This document shows positions 26,051-39,000 of a DNA stretch of 64,000 nt, piece by piece. Under the pieces are notes generated by a model. That model was not told the DNA's origin. It worked only from the letters and a program-made list of their open reading frames with translations, and made no database searches. Within the stretch, counting starts at the first letter, position 1; every line of letters starts with the position of its first letter. Location: the NCBI GenBank assembly GCA_964035545.1, contig OZ037765.1, positions 12,394,698 to 12,458,697 of the forward strand, in the 5' to 3' direction. This DNA comes from Bugula neritina (lineage: Eukaryota > Bryozoa > Gymnolaemata > Cheilostomatida > Bugulidae). Position numbers and translations under genes: made by a program.

Positions 26051-29000
26051 ATGATGGGTGACTTGGATGAAAAGGAAGAGCAGGTATGCACTATGTGCAG
26101 TGTAATTATCTTCAGCTTTTTATTTCTTTATATTTTTGAAGCTGTCTATAGTCAACCCAAAGCTGGCTTAAATCATTTACCTTGAGATGAAATTATTCAA
26201 CATTGGAATTTCTTGAGTATTCTAAAGCTAAGTGATTACACATTTTTTTAGTATGTTACATACCAGTGTTGTTGGTGGACAATACATGTTGAAATATAAT
26301 TAAACACTATTCTGCTCATTAAGAAGCTAAATATTATTGGGTACATAAAGTTGAAAATATTGTTATGGTACAAGATGCTGAAATTTGTTCAATTTTTGTA
26401 TTCTTCAGCCTAAACTAGCCATTTTTTTAAGAAAACAGTTATTTACTTTAATTTTTGGAAATAAGCTTTATTTGGAGTGATTACTTCGCTGCATGCAATG
26501 AAGGACATGATTTTAATGCAAAATTTATTGCTGCAAAATATTTAATAGATTGCCAAGGAATTCCTTGAAGAAATCAATGCCATCAGAAGACAGTCCAACA
26601 GCAGTCCAATATCTTGGAAAGATGCTGTGAAATTCTGCATGGCTCGAAAGTTTAACAAGGAACGTGCAATAGAATTACAAAAAAATCATTCGGTAAATAC
26701 TACGAGTCATCCATATTTTGTTATAGGGCTCTTTAGCATAAGGACCTGTTATGTTTTTGAGTGTGCGAGGTTTGTAGTGCGCTGTATGGTCACCTGGTGT
26801 GATATTACTAATGATATGTTTTACTCAGTATATAACAGTAATCCTTGTCTACCCCTTCTATATCTTTCTATGAAGTTTCTATTGCTAACCTTTAGCCTAT
26901 ATTCTCACTGATAGCTGAAACCGTTGCATCTATGCTGTGAACATTCGAACAGCTGACTGCAGTAAAAGATTTATTTTAAAATTTGAAAACAGCTCAATTT
27001 AAGTTGTATCAATTGAATTAATCAGAAATTAGATAACCCATGGATGTGATGCACGTAATTGTATATTCTGATGCACTATTTCATGTGTAGGAAGTCTGGG
27101 TTAAAGAACGTTTAATAAACATCAACCCGTGCAGAGAAGATGTAAGGAAAGAGTTAGTTAGTGGTAAACTCACTATTTTGGTACGTGCTGTATAACATTC
27201 CGCTTACTCTCCTCTCCTATTGCTAGTAGTCTATAACTGGCTGTCATTTGATTGGCTTAGAAATCAAATCTAGTGACATATTTTGGCGCATGCTGAATGC
27301 CTATTTATCACAGCTGTGCATCTGGCTACTTGTCCATGGCTCAGCCTATGATTCTATCGCCTTGATTCTGAATGAAATGAAGTGATTTGTCTTCTCTCGT
27401 AGGACTCGAGAGATGCGAATGGTGCTGCTATTGCTTTGTTTACTGCTAGATTTCACAATCCCCTAGCATCATCAAGGAATGTTACTTTGCAATCACTAGT
27501 CTATCAGCTTGATGCTGCTTTAGATAGGTGAGTATAACATGCGACGCTCTTCTGCCGCACCATTTCTTGTTTCAAAGTGCAGTTATATAATCACAGCTCA
27601 TTAATGTTAGGTCTTGTTTTTATTTACACCACATAGATATTAGTTGTTCTGCTGGTTTTTCAGTGTGGAGACGCAGAGAAATGGTTTGGTGTTTGTATAT
27701 GATATGACAGAGTCTAAATTCAGCAACTTTGACTATGAGCTTAGTGCGAAGATTCTCGATTTACTCAAGGTACGTACACTGTGTGTAAAGTAGATATATG
27801 GTTCTCAATTTTATTTTATTTTTTCATTAATAACGCTTCTTCCTTTTTTGTAAAGATTTAATAGGAAAAGTCTTCCTTATTGAAGTCATATTCTCTAGTT
27901 ACTAGTACTATCCATATTGCTACTGTTTTCCTGTGTATGGCCTGTAATTTTTAGAGATCAAATTGAAGCTATGATTATTTTTACCCAATATTCAACTCTA
28001 TCAGTGATTGGTTTATTTTCAGTGTGCCTATTTCGAAATAATGATCACTATTTAGTGCTTCAATATCATATGAGTCATCAGCCCTTTTGGGGGGGGGGCA
28101 TACATACAAATATCCTTGGTACTGGTCTGAAAGAGGAGAAATAAAAACATGTACAACTTATTTGTTTATTTTGACAGCATTGAATGAGTGCCGTCAATTA
28201 TGAATGGTTGTCATTGTACTGCTTATTTAATATGGATAAGCAAGAAAAATGTGCTGTATTTGTATCTTATTGAATAGGGTTCCTTTCCTGCCAGACTAAA
28301 AAAGGTTCTCATAGTTCTGGCGCCACTGTGGTTCAAAGCTCCTTTCAAAATTCTTAGACTATTTGTGAGGGAGAAGTTACGAGAGCGGGTAAGCCGTCTT
28401 TTATATTCTTTTTTTGCTGTATGATATTTACATTCATTTACTTTTTCCTTTTAATGTTTTTTCATGCGAGTGAGACTTAATATAAAGATCTATATTCTTA
28501 TATGATGGTGTGATAAATTATATTAAGCACATGGGTTTGATTGTGTTTTACGTGAGATTATTACATTACCGTGTATTTTCTTTAGGTCTACACAGTTGAT
28601 GACACGGAAATACTTCAGCATATTGCAGCAACTTCTCTCCCCACTCATCTGGGTGGTGTGCACACAGTAGATCACATGTCATGGCTACAACGATGCTTAT
28701 TATTACACAGAGTGCCCGATCCTGCCATGCAAGCCTTCTTTGATAAAACTGAGCCACCTAATTATATGACCTCTAAGTTTGCTGCTCATGCTGCCAATGT
28801 AGCCGGTACACTTGAATTTTTAATTCTTTTGTGAACTTTTTTTTGTTTTAAATTGCATAATTTTGAAATAAATGATTTAGATAATACCTATAAATATTAT
28901 GTCAATTATATAATGGGTGTATTTCTAAAGCTGCCACTTCACTTGCTGTTTTGTAATCTTATATGTTTCCTGTGTAATAAACTAGTCAACAGATAATGTT

Positions 29001-32000
29001 TTTAGTCACTGCTGGCATTTTTAGTACTTGTATCTGTAAAGCTATTTTGATGACTTATGCGTTTCCTCTTTTTAGCAATGATAGGTGTCAATAAGACTAG
29101 CCATGATGCCAATCATCACAGTCACAATGCCCACACTGCCCCACCTAGCAACCCACCGAGTAGTCCTCCCCCACCATCTTCTAGGGCACCAGACACACCA
29201 CCCCCAGCTGTGCCTGAGAGATTGTGAGTTTTGGTCATGGCTTTGTTTTAGCACACTGTAAACCTGTCTTCTCAATAGCTGCATCACATTTTTTTATAAC
29301 TTAAAATTTTCTTATATTTTTAAATTTTATGTTAGAGTAAAGCAACAATGTAGACAATATATGAGATTAAAGAATACTATTTTTAGGAATGTTTGTATCT
29401 TTATATTGTAAAATATGTTTCTACAGTTTATTTTGTTAAAAGTCAGGATAGGACACCTCAAGCTTTTCAATGATAAAAGTGTCAGGTGGCAGAACTCCTT
29501 AAATATCCAATATTTTGGTTCAAACTCAGCCTTTCTATGTGTAAAATTAGTGAAACTTTTTTCTATGATTTTCAGTTTAAGCTTAAATTTGTTTGTAATT
29601 AATGTTTATTACATTATTTATCAATGGATTGATGTGTTCAGTATATTTTACTGTCTCACTGATTAATACAGAAATTATACAACAAAGTTAACCTCATATT
29701 TATAAATGTCTTTGCATCTACTTTCAGTGCTGATGAAATTCCTGACATACCGTCTTTACCCCCCTCGTGGAAGGACGCTGATCCAACGGAATCTGTTTTC
29801 CCGGCGGCTATCGAGAATATGATGACAGCAGGAGAGCAGTTGCAAGCGGCGTGCACTCTGGGTAAACGTGGTCTGGTGTCGGAGTATATGAAGATCAAGA
29901 GTTTCGCCCACCCCCATTCTTTCGTCAACTCACGGTAACTCAACTAATTGATGGTTGCTTGTCGCCTTTCTGTTGGTCTTAGTCCGCTGAGCTTTTGAAT
30001 TCACATAGTTATGTTTTATTACAGTTAACATATATAAATTATTGAATTTTTGCTTACAGATGTTCTAATTTAGTTCTAATTAATAGTTTTGTATGATTAG
30101 AGAACTTGAGATTTGCTCATTATCTACTGAAGAATTTGGTGCACTGTAAAAGTATATGTTAAAGTTTAAATAAACAAAAGTTTTAAAAATTGTATTATTA
30201 TTGCATCAGTTATACATGCTTAATGCATTTATTATACAATTTTCTGTCTTTTTTAAATATATTTTTATAAAGCTTAGTCTTTATTTTGGATAAATATGAT
30301 GATGCCTAAATTTTCAAAGATAACATTTTTTTACAATAACATTGAGTTAGTAATATTTGTATAAATTGTGCTAATCTTATTTGGGTATTTCTTGATATTT
30401 TCACAGTTTGCCTATTAATGGAGGGAAGAACAGATATTCTGACGTGCTCTGCTCCGACTACACTCGAGTAATCCTTGATACAGACGGCAAAAATGCTGGA
30501 GACTACATCAATGCTAATCACGTGAACAGCTACCGGCAGAAGAGGGGCTACATCTGCTGTCAGGGACCTCTTCCTAAAACATTCAGTGACTTCTGGAGGA
30601 TGATTTGGCAGGAAAAGGCTCGAACTATTGTCATGACGACCAAGTAGGTGTACTGGAAGGGTTCCTTGCCCGCAATCATTATGTAACACGTATAAACCTA
30701 GCCTAATGGATAAACTGTAGCATTTTAAACTGATTGTCAAAGTGGTAAATACTTGATATAAGGTGCGTTGAATGCAGTGTGAGTAAAGTGTGAAGTTGAC
30801 TGGGTATGCTGTGTTTAGGTTGGTAGAGAAGGGCAGGTCAAAGTGTGGCCTCTACTGGCCTCAGGAGGTGAATGCTATGGAGACGTATGGCTCTATCAAT
30901 GTCATGAATATGGACGTGGAAGTAGAGTCTTCCGGGGACTTCCAGACCTCTACTTTGTGTATTTGTAATAAGGCGGTACGTTCTGTTTGCTTTCACAGTA
31001 CAATTTCTTTTCATTGCTATATCTTGTGATTTGAGTTGATGTGCCCATATAAAGTTGTCACTAAATGTGTGACTTTGTTAGCTATTTTATTTTATATCAT
31101 GTCATTATTTTTCTGAAGTAGTAATTGGCTAGAAAAGCCATAAATACTGACGGCCAGAATGTTTGAACTGGTTACTGTAGTAATGGCAAGAATTTGGGTT
31201 ATTTATGATATATCATCATTATACTGATTGCTCAGTTATCTGTCTTCTAGGTCATTGCCATTTCGTTTCACCGTCTATGTAAATCATTAAAAACAATAAA
31301 ATTCTTCTGTTGGTCTTTATTTCTCATTATATATGAATGCAAATGGCAGAGTGTAGGGTATTTGGTGTGAATTGATAGTAGACACAAATACTATTGCAAC
31401 AACTGCTGTCTCCAAGGTAACAGGTGACCTTAGAGGTGTTGCACCAAGGCCACTAAATAACTGTTTGTGTTGTACTGTCAACAGACAGGTGAGACGAGGT
31501 TCGTGAAGCACATGCTGTTCTTGAAGTGGCCTGACTATGGCATTCCTCCGTGTGCCGATTCATTCTTACATTTTGTGAAGAGTGTGAGAGATATGCAAGC
31601 TAAGTCAGTGAAGGAGATGCCAGAGTGGAAGGTAAATATTTCTATTATTCCATCCAACTCAGAAGTATACACTTAGATGATGTGCTACTCTGTCTGTGTT
31701 ATATGTGACTTGAATAATTTGTTTTTCAGTCAAAACTAAACTGTGTATTTCCAAGTTGAATTTTAGAAATATAATATTTTTTAAAAAAATTTATTAGAAT
31801 ACGTAGCCGTTGTTTATATCATATTCTATATATTCCAGGGACATCCTAGAGGGCCACCTATAGTAGTGCATTGTAGTGCTGGTATTGGAAGGACAGGTTA
31901 GTTTTGCTCTTAGACTTTAAAAGTTTCTCTACCAGTATAATGCACGCTTACTAATACACATGAGCATACGTTTGTATAAGTACTTCAGTATTACAGGCAT

Positions 32001-32496
32001 GACAATTTAGTGTGTCACCCTGCATTGCAATGTGTAAATGTAACTGTCAGTGCAATATCTAATGGATAGATGGTTAGTTATTATATACTGTAACTATCAT
32101 AGTCAATAGGGAGCAGCCGTGGTCTAGGGGTTAGAGTGTTGGGCTTAGTAAACACGGAGCCACGGGTTCGAACTCCAGTGAAGGTCATTGGTGATGTTTG
32201 TGATGATAGTAACTATAAACTTGCATGAGATGTTATACAGTAATTATGTTTTGTGTTTTGTAGGCACATTTATATGTTCAGATATAGGCATGTATTTGCT
32301 GGATGACATTGGCAGACTAAACATTAGCTCTGTGGTGAAATTAATTCGAGCTCAGAGGGCCTTTGCTATACAGATGCCCGATCAGTATGTGTTCTGTCAC
32401 ATTGCAATTCTTCAATATGCACAGCAACAGGGTTACTTGCCTGCTGATATGAACATACCTCAACTGCTAGAAGATGAGGATAATTTGATTGAATAA
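26051..32496 (+). CDS. PTPN9: PTPN9 (MEG2): CRAL-TRIO lipid-binding plus tyrosine phosphatase
   Basis: Cytosolic protein tyrosine phosphatase targeted to secretory vesicles by its Sec14/CRAL-TRIO domain. Exons: 26051-26083, 26549-26692, 27091-27180, 27403-27527, 27664-27769, 28278-28388, 28586-28805, 29076-29223, 29728-29934, 30407-30643, 30819-30975, 31485-31631, 31839-31896, 32264-32496. Phases agree; the product is about 671 residues (human PTPN9: 593). The N-terminal part has the CRAL-TRIO helical entry (WKDAVKFCMARKFN) and core (LKKVLIVLAPLWFKAPFKIL, LPTHLGGVH). A Pro/His-rich linker sits in exon 29076-29223. The phosphatase domain shows the pTyr loop KNRYSDVLC, DYINANHV, QGPLPKTFSDFWRM, WPD loop WPDYGIPP, P-loop HCSAGIGRTGTF, and Q-loop QRAFAIQMPDQY. 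All catalytic residues are present. ATGATGG gives two adjacent starts; the first is used here. Confidence 0.95.
32109..32200 (+). repeat. tRNA-derived SINE copy 1 (in PTPN9 last intron)
   Basis: The head resembles a tRNA gene with A box TGGTCTAGGGG at 32120-32130 and B box GGTTCGAACTC at 32165-32175, about 45 bases apart as in pol III internal promoters. It does not fold into a full tRNA because the acceptor stem is not complementary. It shares the downstream block CATTGGTGATGTT with a second copy at 34.8 kb. Confidence 0.7.
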
Positions 32497-34020
32497 TATT
32501 TATGGCAACCTGACAGCCTTCAAGTATTTCTTCGAAAACTCTCTATTCCATTTGTTTATTCACTGTTGTTGAAGGAAAGTTAACTGGTTGCACCAGGATT
32601 CTTTGCAATAATTACATTTATTTTTAAAACTGTAACTGCAGATTTGCATTTGAATTGCTATACTAAGGCTAAGTGAAGGTCTTTGGATGCCTAGCAGTGT
32701 TTTATATCATTAACAAGTTGGAATTTACTCGGTAATTTATGGTGAATTTATGTGCACTATAACAACACATTGTCTAGTAGCAAAGTAAATGACACCTTTT
32801 GTGTCATACATTCTATAATGTTGTTTGCAGTAAATGGAACTCTTCAATAAGTAGAATGAGTAAATGTTAGCTTTTCCAAGTGATGTTGAGTTGTAAGACA
32901 CCTTTACATATTTCTATGTTTATGTGACACGTTGAGATTATTGTTTAGTCAATGGAAATTTAATTCTTTATATTTATTTTGTTGTTTTAATAAGTTTTGG
33001 TATATATAATTAGTCACTATTGTAAATAATCATCACTATCACTAGAGGTAATAATGTGAACCATCGGATTCAAGTATTATATTTTCTCTCTACTTCATAC
33101 TCTGAAACCATAGTAGTAGTTTTAGACTTAGGGTTGGCTGTATCTTGGGGTTTTGTAGGTTTCATGCAATAATCAGCTTGTCTAATTTATATTATGCTAG
33201 CTTTACTTTAGGCCTATATTTATTACTTTTTTTGTGTTACGGTAATAACTTGTTCAATAATTGCTAAGTCAAATATTTAGTAACTTATGTGTTGTATTTT
33301 CCCAGTGTCATTCATTTCTCATTTTATGGATCTGTATGTTATTTGTAGATATTTCCTTTACTTTGTTAATCTTTATTGAGATCGTTAATCTGGAATTTTT
33401 CTCCTTAAGTACTATTAATATTTTATTAGTTAAAATTTTATTAATGCCTATAAGGATTTTACACAGAGTTACTATTTTGTATTTATTATCCATATTTAGT
33501 GGACTTGAAATTGATTTTGGTATATCTAATTAGTACACAGACAAGTTGACATGGTTTTGTAAAGTTTTGTTTTGATAATATTATGTTCTATCATCGTATT
33601 TTCTATGTGTGATATACACATCATTTGTTCTTGTTGTAAACCAAGAAACTCTTACTATTTGTTTTTATAACTTGTATTTAGTTATTTTACTAAATTACTG
33701 AATAGTTTCATTACACTTTTTATTTGCAGTTTAATAATACTTGTTTTGTAGTGCCTACTTATCAACTTTCTTATGCATATTACTTAAAGCAGTTTGATTA
33801 TTAAGTTGATAAATAAGTAGTGTGCTGATGCAAGTAACAGGTCTAATGAATATTAAACATTTCTAGTTGAATGTAATGTACATTATCATTGGAAAAACCA
33901 AAATATGCACATTATAAATGAGCAACTAATGAAAGAGTATGCTAAAACTTCAAAGAATTCCATGTTTTCATTGGCTTCAGCTATATGATTCATAAACAGA
34001 TTTAAATTAGCCTCAGCACC
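32497..34020. other. PTPN9 3' UTR and intergenic DNA
   Basis: Very AT-rich sequence with no recognisable coding exon. No canonical AATAAA was found soon after the PTPN9 stop. Open frames here are T-rich, without introns or similarity, and are considered chance. Confidence 0.4.
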
Positions 34021-35974
34021 ATGGCAAAATCTGCTGTTAAAAGTGTAAACAAGAGTGAGGCAAACATAATATCTTCTGTTGATGTGGTGAAGTTGAACTT
34101 TGGCCAGCTAATAGATCTCTCCTTAGGTCAGACAGAAGATTCATTGAACTATGGTGCTGTTAGCTTTGGACTGCTCAGGGAGTTGTTGATGGCTGTAGTT
34201 GACAGAATGGGTAACAAATAATGGCATATGTTATTTAGTTATATGACTTTCATAAGTTTGCTGCAAGCTGGAAAACAACATATAGTAACAGCTAAAAAGA
34301 ATTACTAGAGCAGAAGTTTCAGATGTACTGGAATAGGTCCAAGTTCAAAGCTAGCTGCTTATATCCAAACAATAGGAACTGTAGATGGGTAGAATACTAA
34401 TTGTTGTTCAACCAAACCTCATGCATACAAGTTTTATTTAATTGGATAAAGCTTTGCAGTTATGAGTTTGGTGGGCTGCAATAACTTCTCAAAGCTACAC
34501 TGCATTACAATTTAAAATCAATAACTGCTACGTTTTAGCTTATTTATTATGTGAAAACACTTTTATAATTTGTTTTAAGGAGTTCGGCATAAAATAGCAT
34601 TGGCATATGACAGAAATGCTCCTCCACAATCAGTGTCAGTTGCCAATAGCCCAGCACACAGTCTGCAAAATTTAGCTGCTCCAAATAGACTTGTGAGTTA
34701 TTTTAAGATGATGAGTTAATAGTTAATACAAATGTGATAATAAAAACACAAAGGGCCAAATATATATTATGTACCTCTCTTTTATTATAATTCTATAAAA
34801 CAGCTGTGGTATAGTGGTTAGAGCACTTATTTAGCAAACCAAGGTCAGTAAAGGCCATTGGTGATGTTAAGGAGAGCATTCAGTCATAATAGAGAAAAAT
34901 TTCACAGCCCAATTAAAAACCCTTTCTATCAGGGGTTCTCAGGGGGAGGGGGGGGCTACTATAATTATAATTATTACCAGGAGCATTAAACCAACCTGTT
35001 TTCTAGCTAAGTTTTATTCTAGTTTGTTATAATGTGTAAAAATGATATATGTAGCTGACAAGCTTTGTTGAAATACCCAGTACCACTATTGTGTACAGCT
35101 GCAGAGTAGGACTGGAGATTCTATTGCTTTGGAAGAAAAAGATGAAAGTCAGAAGAATGAATTAGTAACTTCAATCAGCCAGAACAAAACAGAAACACAA
35201 TCTGACCTACAGCAAGTAGTTACAAGTGATGCAAATAATCAACTGAATAAGAATATTTCAGAACTGCAAACAAACTCCATCTTAGAAGTTCCTGTCGAAG
35301 AAAAATTGGATAGTAGCTCCAATGAGCCAGAATTTCAAACAGATGGTAAAAAGTCAAACTCTAAAGATTTTCCCACAGAAGATGAACAAATATACAATAA
35401 GAATAATGAGATTGAAACAGTTGTGGGTGGTGAGATTGAAAAAGCAGCAGAAGACACTACTGACAGCAATACCTTAAGTACAGAGAGGTTGAACAAGCAA
35501 ATCCACGATGTTGCAGAGGAAAGCAAGAATTTGCATAAAAAATATTCTGCAGCCGATGTTGACAAAAATAAGAAAGAATCTTCAAAGGTATTTAAATTCA
35601 CATTTATGGGTAATATCAAAGCACTGTTATAACTCAGTAATATTGAAGACATTACTATATGACTTGAAATATAAAGAGAATGTTGTGTCAAATAAATATA
35701 CATCTTTTCGCTATTTTTTAATTTAGATTTTAACTGCAAAATCTGCTGTCTCAGAGCCTGGCCTGTCTGACAATGTGTTAGCACCTCGACTTCTGAAGTT
35801 AGAGAAAGAAGTAGAAGGACTGAGTCAGCAAGTTCTCTTTAGTCAGCAGGTTATATGTCCTACAACCAAATTATTATAAAACTATAAGTTGTACTATTGC
35901 GAAGGTGTGGGCCATGGTACTCTGTTCTGTGCTGATGAGGGGACAAATCCCGAAACAGCTGCTGTCCACAGATT

Positions 35975-36023
<49 letters not shown>

Positions 36024-39000
36024 TTCAAAATATATGTTTATTATTAGATTTTAAAGTTAATAATATTTTGTTCTGAAATGTTAAGCCTATGGTTTTCAAT
36101 AAAATTTCACAGGTGGAAAAAGACACTAAAGATATTGAAACTCGACTGTTTGACATTGAGAATGCAATGAATAATCTAAATAATGCTGTTAAGTGGACCA
36201 GGAGCAGAATTCTAGAAATAAGTGGAAACATCACCAAACTGGAAGAAAAGTATTCGTCGTAATTTCTTACTTTAAAGATTAGAAAAGGAGTTGGTTCATA
36301 AATTTTAAATAAAAATTTTAGCCAGTCATTTATGAGCAATAGTGTTTTTTAGCAGATTTTTTATTATTGCAGACAAAATCAGAGCAAAAATATTGAAACT
36401 GTGTCATTAAATGAAGGGGAGAGTAGAACCAATCAGCAAAATATGCAGTCAAATAGAAACCCAGATCCTGAAGTTACAGCAGATAAAGTGTCTGGTTATT
36501 CAGGATTAAAAGGTTTTTCTCCTAATGATGTAAACACTGTAGAGATGGATCCATCTACGGAATATCCTTCAGAAACTTTGGGTAATTTTACACTAATTAT
36601 CTGAAATAATTTTTTTAGCTGTATTAAGACGTATATTAATAGCATTATACATATTTTTAAATGTTAGTTGCTACAAAAATGAGCAGTTCCAATAAGTTTT
36701 CATAAAAGTCAAATACATTACTCATTATTATTTTGCTAATCTAGAACAAGTTCCCTCCCCATCTGAAGGAAACATAGACCAATTAGAAGCAGCAAAAATA
36801 GACCAATCAGAGGCAGAGTTGCACCAGCGTGCACCATCTAAACACCAGTCTGATAAAGCTGTTGACATTCTGAATGCTGAGGACAACAAAGCACCAAATG
36901 CTGACGAACATGGGTTTGACTATTTAGCATTGTGTAGAATTCAAGATGAAGCTATCGGTAAATATATATCAGGATATTATGCAATAAAGTTTAGTAGGCT
37001 ACTCAGCTTTTAATTTTTAAAAATTTATTGTTAAGGTAATAAATTTTTATTATTATTGATTTAAATGATGCGTTAGTGGGAAGATTTGACAAGTATGTTA
37101 TCTGTTACTGCAGCATCTGTAAAGAATGCAAACCTTCTTCAAGCACAGAATCTGGCAGAACTTAAAGATATTGTGCATAAAGCTTTGAGCGAAATCAACA
37201 ACCGATTGATGGTCTGCATCACCTGGGAAGAACTTGAAAAGTGAGTTTGCGGTTTAAACACTAGTTGAAACACATAATTTATATGAAATTTTATACCATG
37301 ATTATAGGCCTTTCTGCTGCCATTAGCATGGGGCAGAGCTGACTTCTGAATATTATTATCTTTCACCTTATCGAATGTCTTTCTTTGACGGCCCTCGTTT
37401 TTCTTCTATTTTTCATACTTTCAGTTCTGTCGCTCATCTTTTAGTATCACCATTATTTATTTAGCCGAATAAGCATTGCTCTACAGACTCTAGTTTATTG
37501 ATGATCCCAGCACAAGAAAGTTATTAAGTTATATATTATGTGCGTGTTGCTCACCAACTAGTCAAATAGTAATTGATCCGCACCTTAGGTTTATCTACAT
37601 TTTAGGCAGGTTATAGGTATAATACTTTGTAGCTATATTACTATAAGTATACATCCGTAGCTCTACGTAGCTTCTATCATCACACATGCGATAGTATTTC
37701 ATATAAGTGTGTCTGAAAGCCATCTGGAAATGGTGTCAGCATTGAGCTAGTGCCCATTCTATGATTATGTTTATTAATCTCTATGGAAAAGCTTAGTGTG
37801 TGGTTGCATCTTATTTTATCAACTTATGATTTTAGAAACATGAAAGGTAAGTCACATAATGTCGGTGAAACAAAAGGAGAAAGTCAACATGCATCTACAT
37901 TAACTGAAATATTACACAACTTCCCACCAATTCAGTCTCAGGGTGACCTGCATGGACTGCTATCAGACTCCAACCAGTCCAGTTCAATGATAGCAACACA
38001 ACCTAAGAGTTCACAGAACTTACCAAGTAGTTTGAAGGCTGTTGAATCAACTATTAATGAAAAAGATAAAAAGACCGAGTTAGAAAGAAAGAAATTAAAT
38101 AGAATAAGTTTTCAAGAAGCGGATGTTTCAAAGCAGCAATCTAGAACAGGAGAGGATCTCAGTTCAGCAGTTGGTAGAACATCTTTACAGACGTTGGTGA
38201 GTGCAGAGTCTGTGACAGGCTTACAGAAATATTGTAGCGTTTTGGAACTATTTGTTAGATTTGGAAATTTAGGTAAATAAATATTTAGCAGATAAAGATG
38301 TACTACTGTTTTTATGTGTTTTGAAGTTTTAAATAAACAGGGAAGCTACTAAAAATAAAACTTGGCATAAATCCAGTATAAGCAAAAAGATATTCATTAT
38401 TTCAACAAACAGTAGGGATGATGGGCCACAATGGGCCGAATTTTGAAATTTTTGCTTTCATTTGTCTGTTTTTCAAGTTACTAGTTCAATAATCTCTAGT
38501 CTAAATGCTACACCAGTTGTCTATTATAAGCATCAGTTTGTTGTGTCTATCTCTTTCACAACCTTCAGAATAACAAAATTTTCCTGACGAAAAAACTGGC
38601 CCATTGTGCCCTGGTACCGGGGTACAATGGGCCACTGGGTGAGACACAACAAATGTATTAAAACTTTGCTGATTTGGTTGCATCTGATATTTCTTTATTT
38701 AATATACACAAGTAAATAAAAATACTCTTTCAGATCTACCGCAAAAATCATGTTTTAGCTGTACAGTTTGTGCCACCACAGATAGCAGGGGGAGGCAAAA
38801 TCAAACGCACATCACTCACTTTTACGGTGCCATTATCATTACTGTTTAAAACTAAAAATGCTTTTTCTATTTCCACTTCACGGAAACTTTCATCAGAAAA
38901 AACTTCAATAACGTGTGCTACAAAATTCCGGATGGACTTTTTTCTATCAACTGTAGCTAAGGTAGCTGAAGTTTGTGGCTGGAGTGCAGAAGGGGGAGAA

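Noticed and set aside
32109-32185. Functional tRNA gene
   Set aside because: A and B boxes are present but acceptor and anticodon stems do not fold; it continues into a shared SINE body.
33261-33533. 90-codon plus-strand open frame downstream of PTPN9
   Set aside because: T-rich, no motifs, in AT-rich 3' flanking DNA; a minus-strand frame of similar quality overlaps it.
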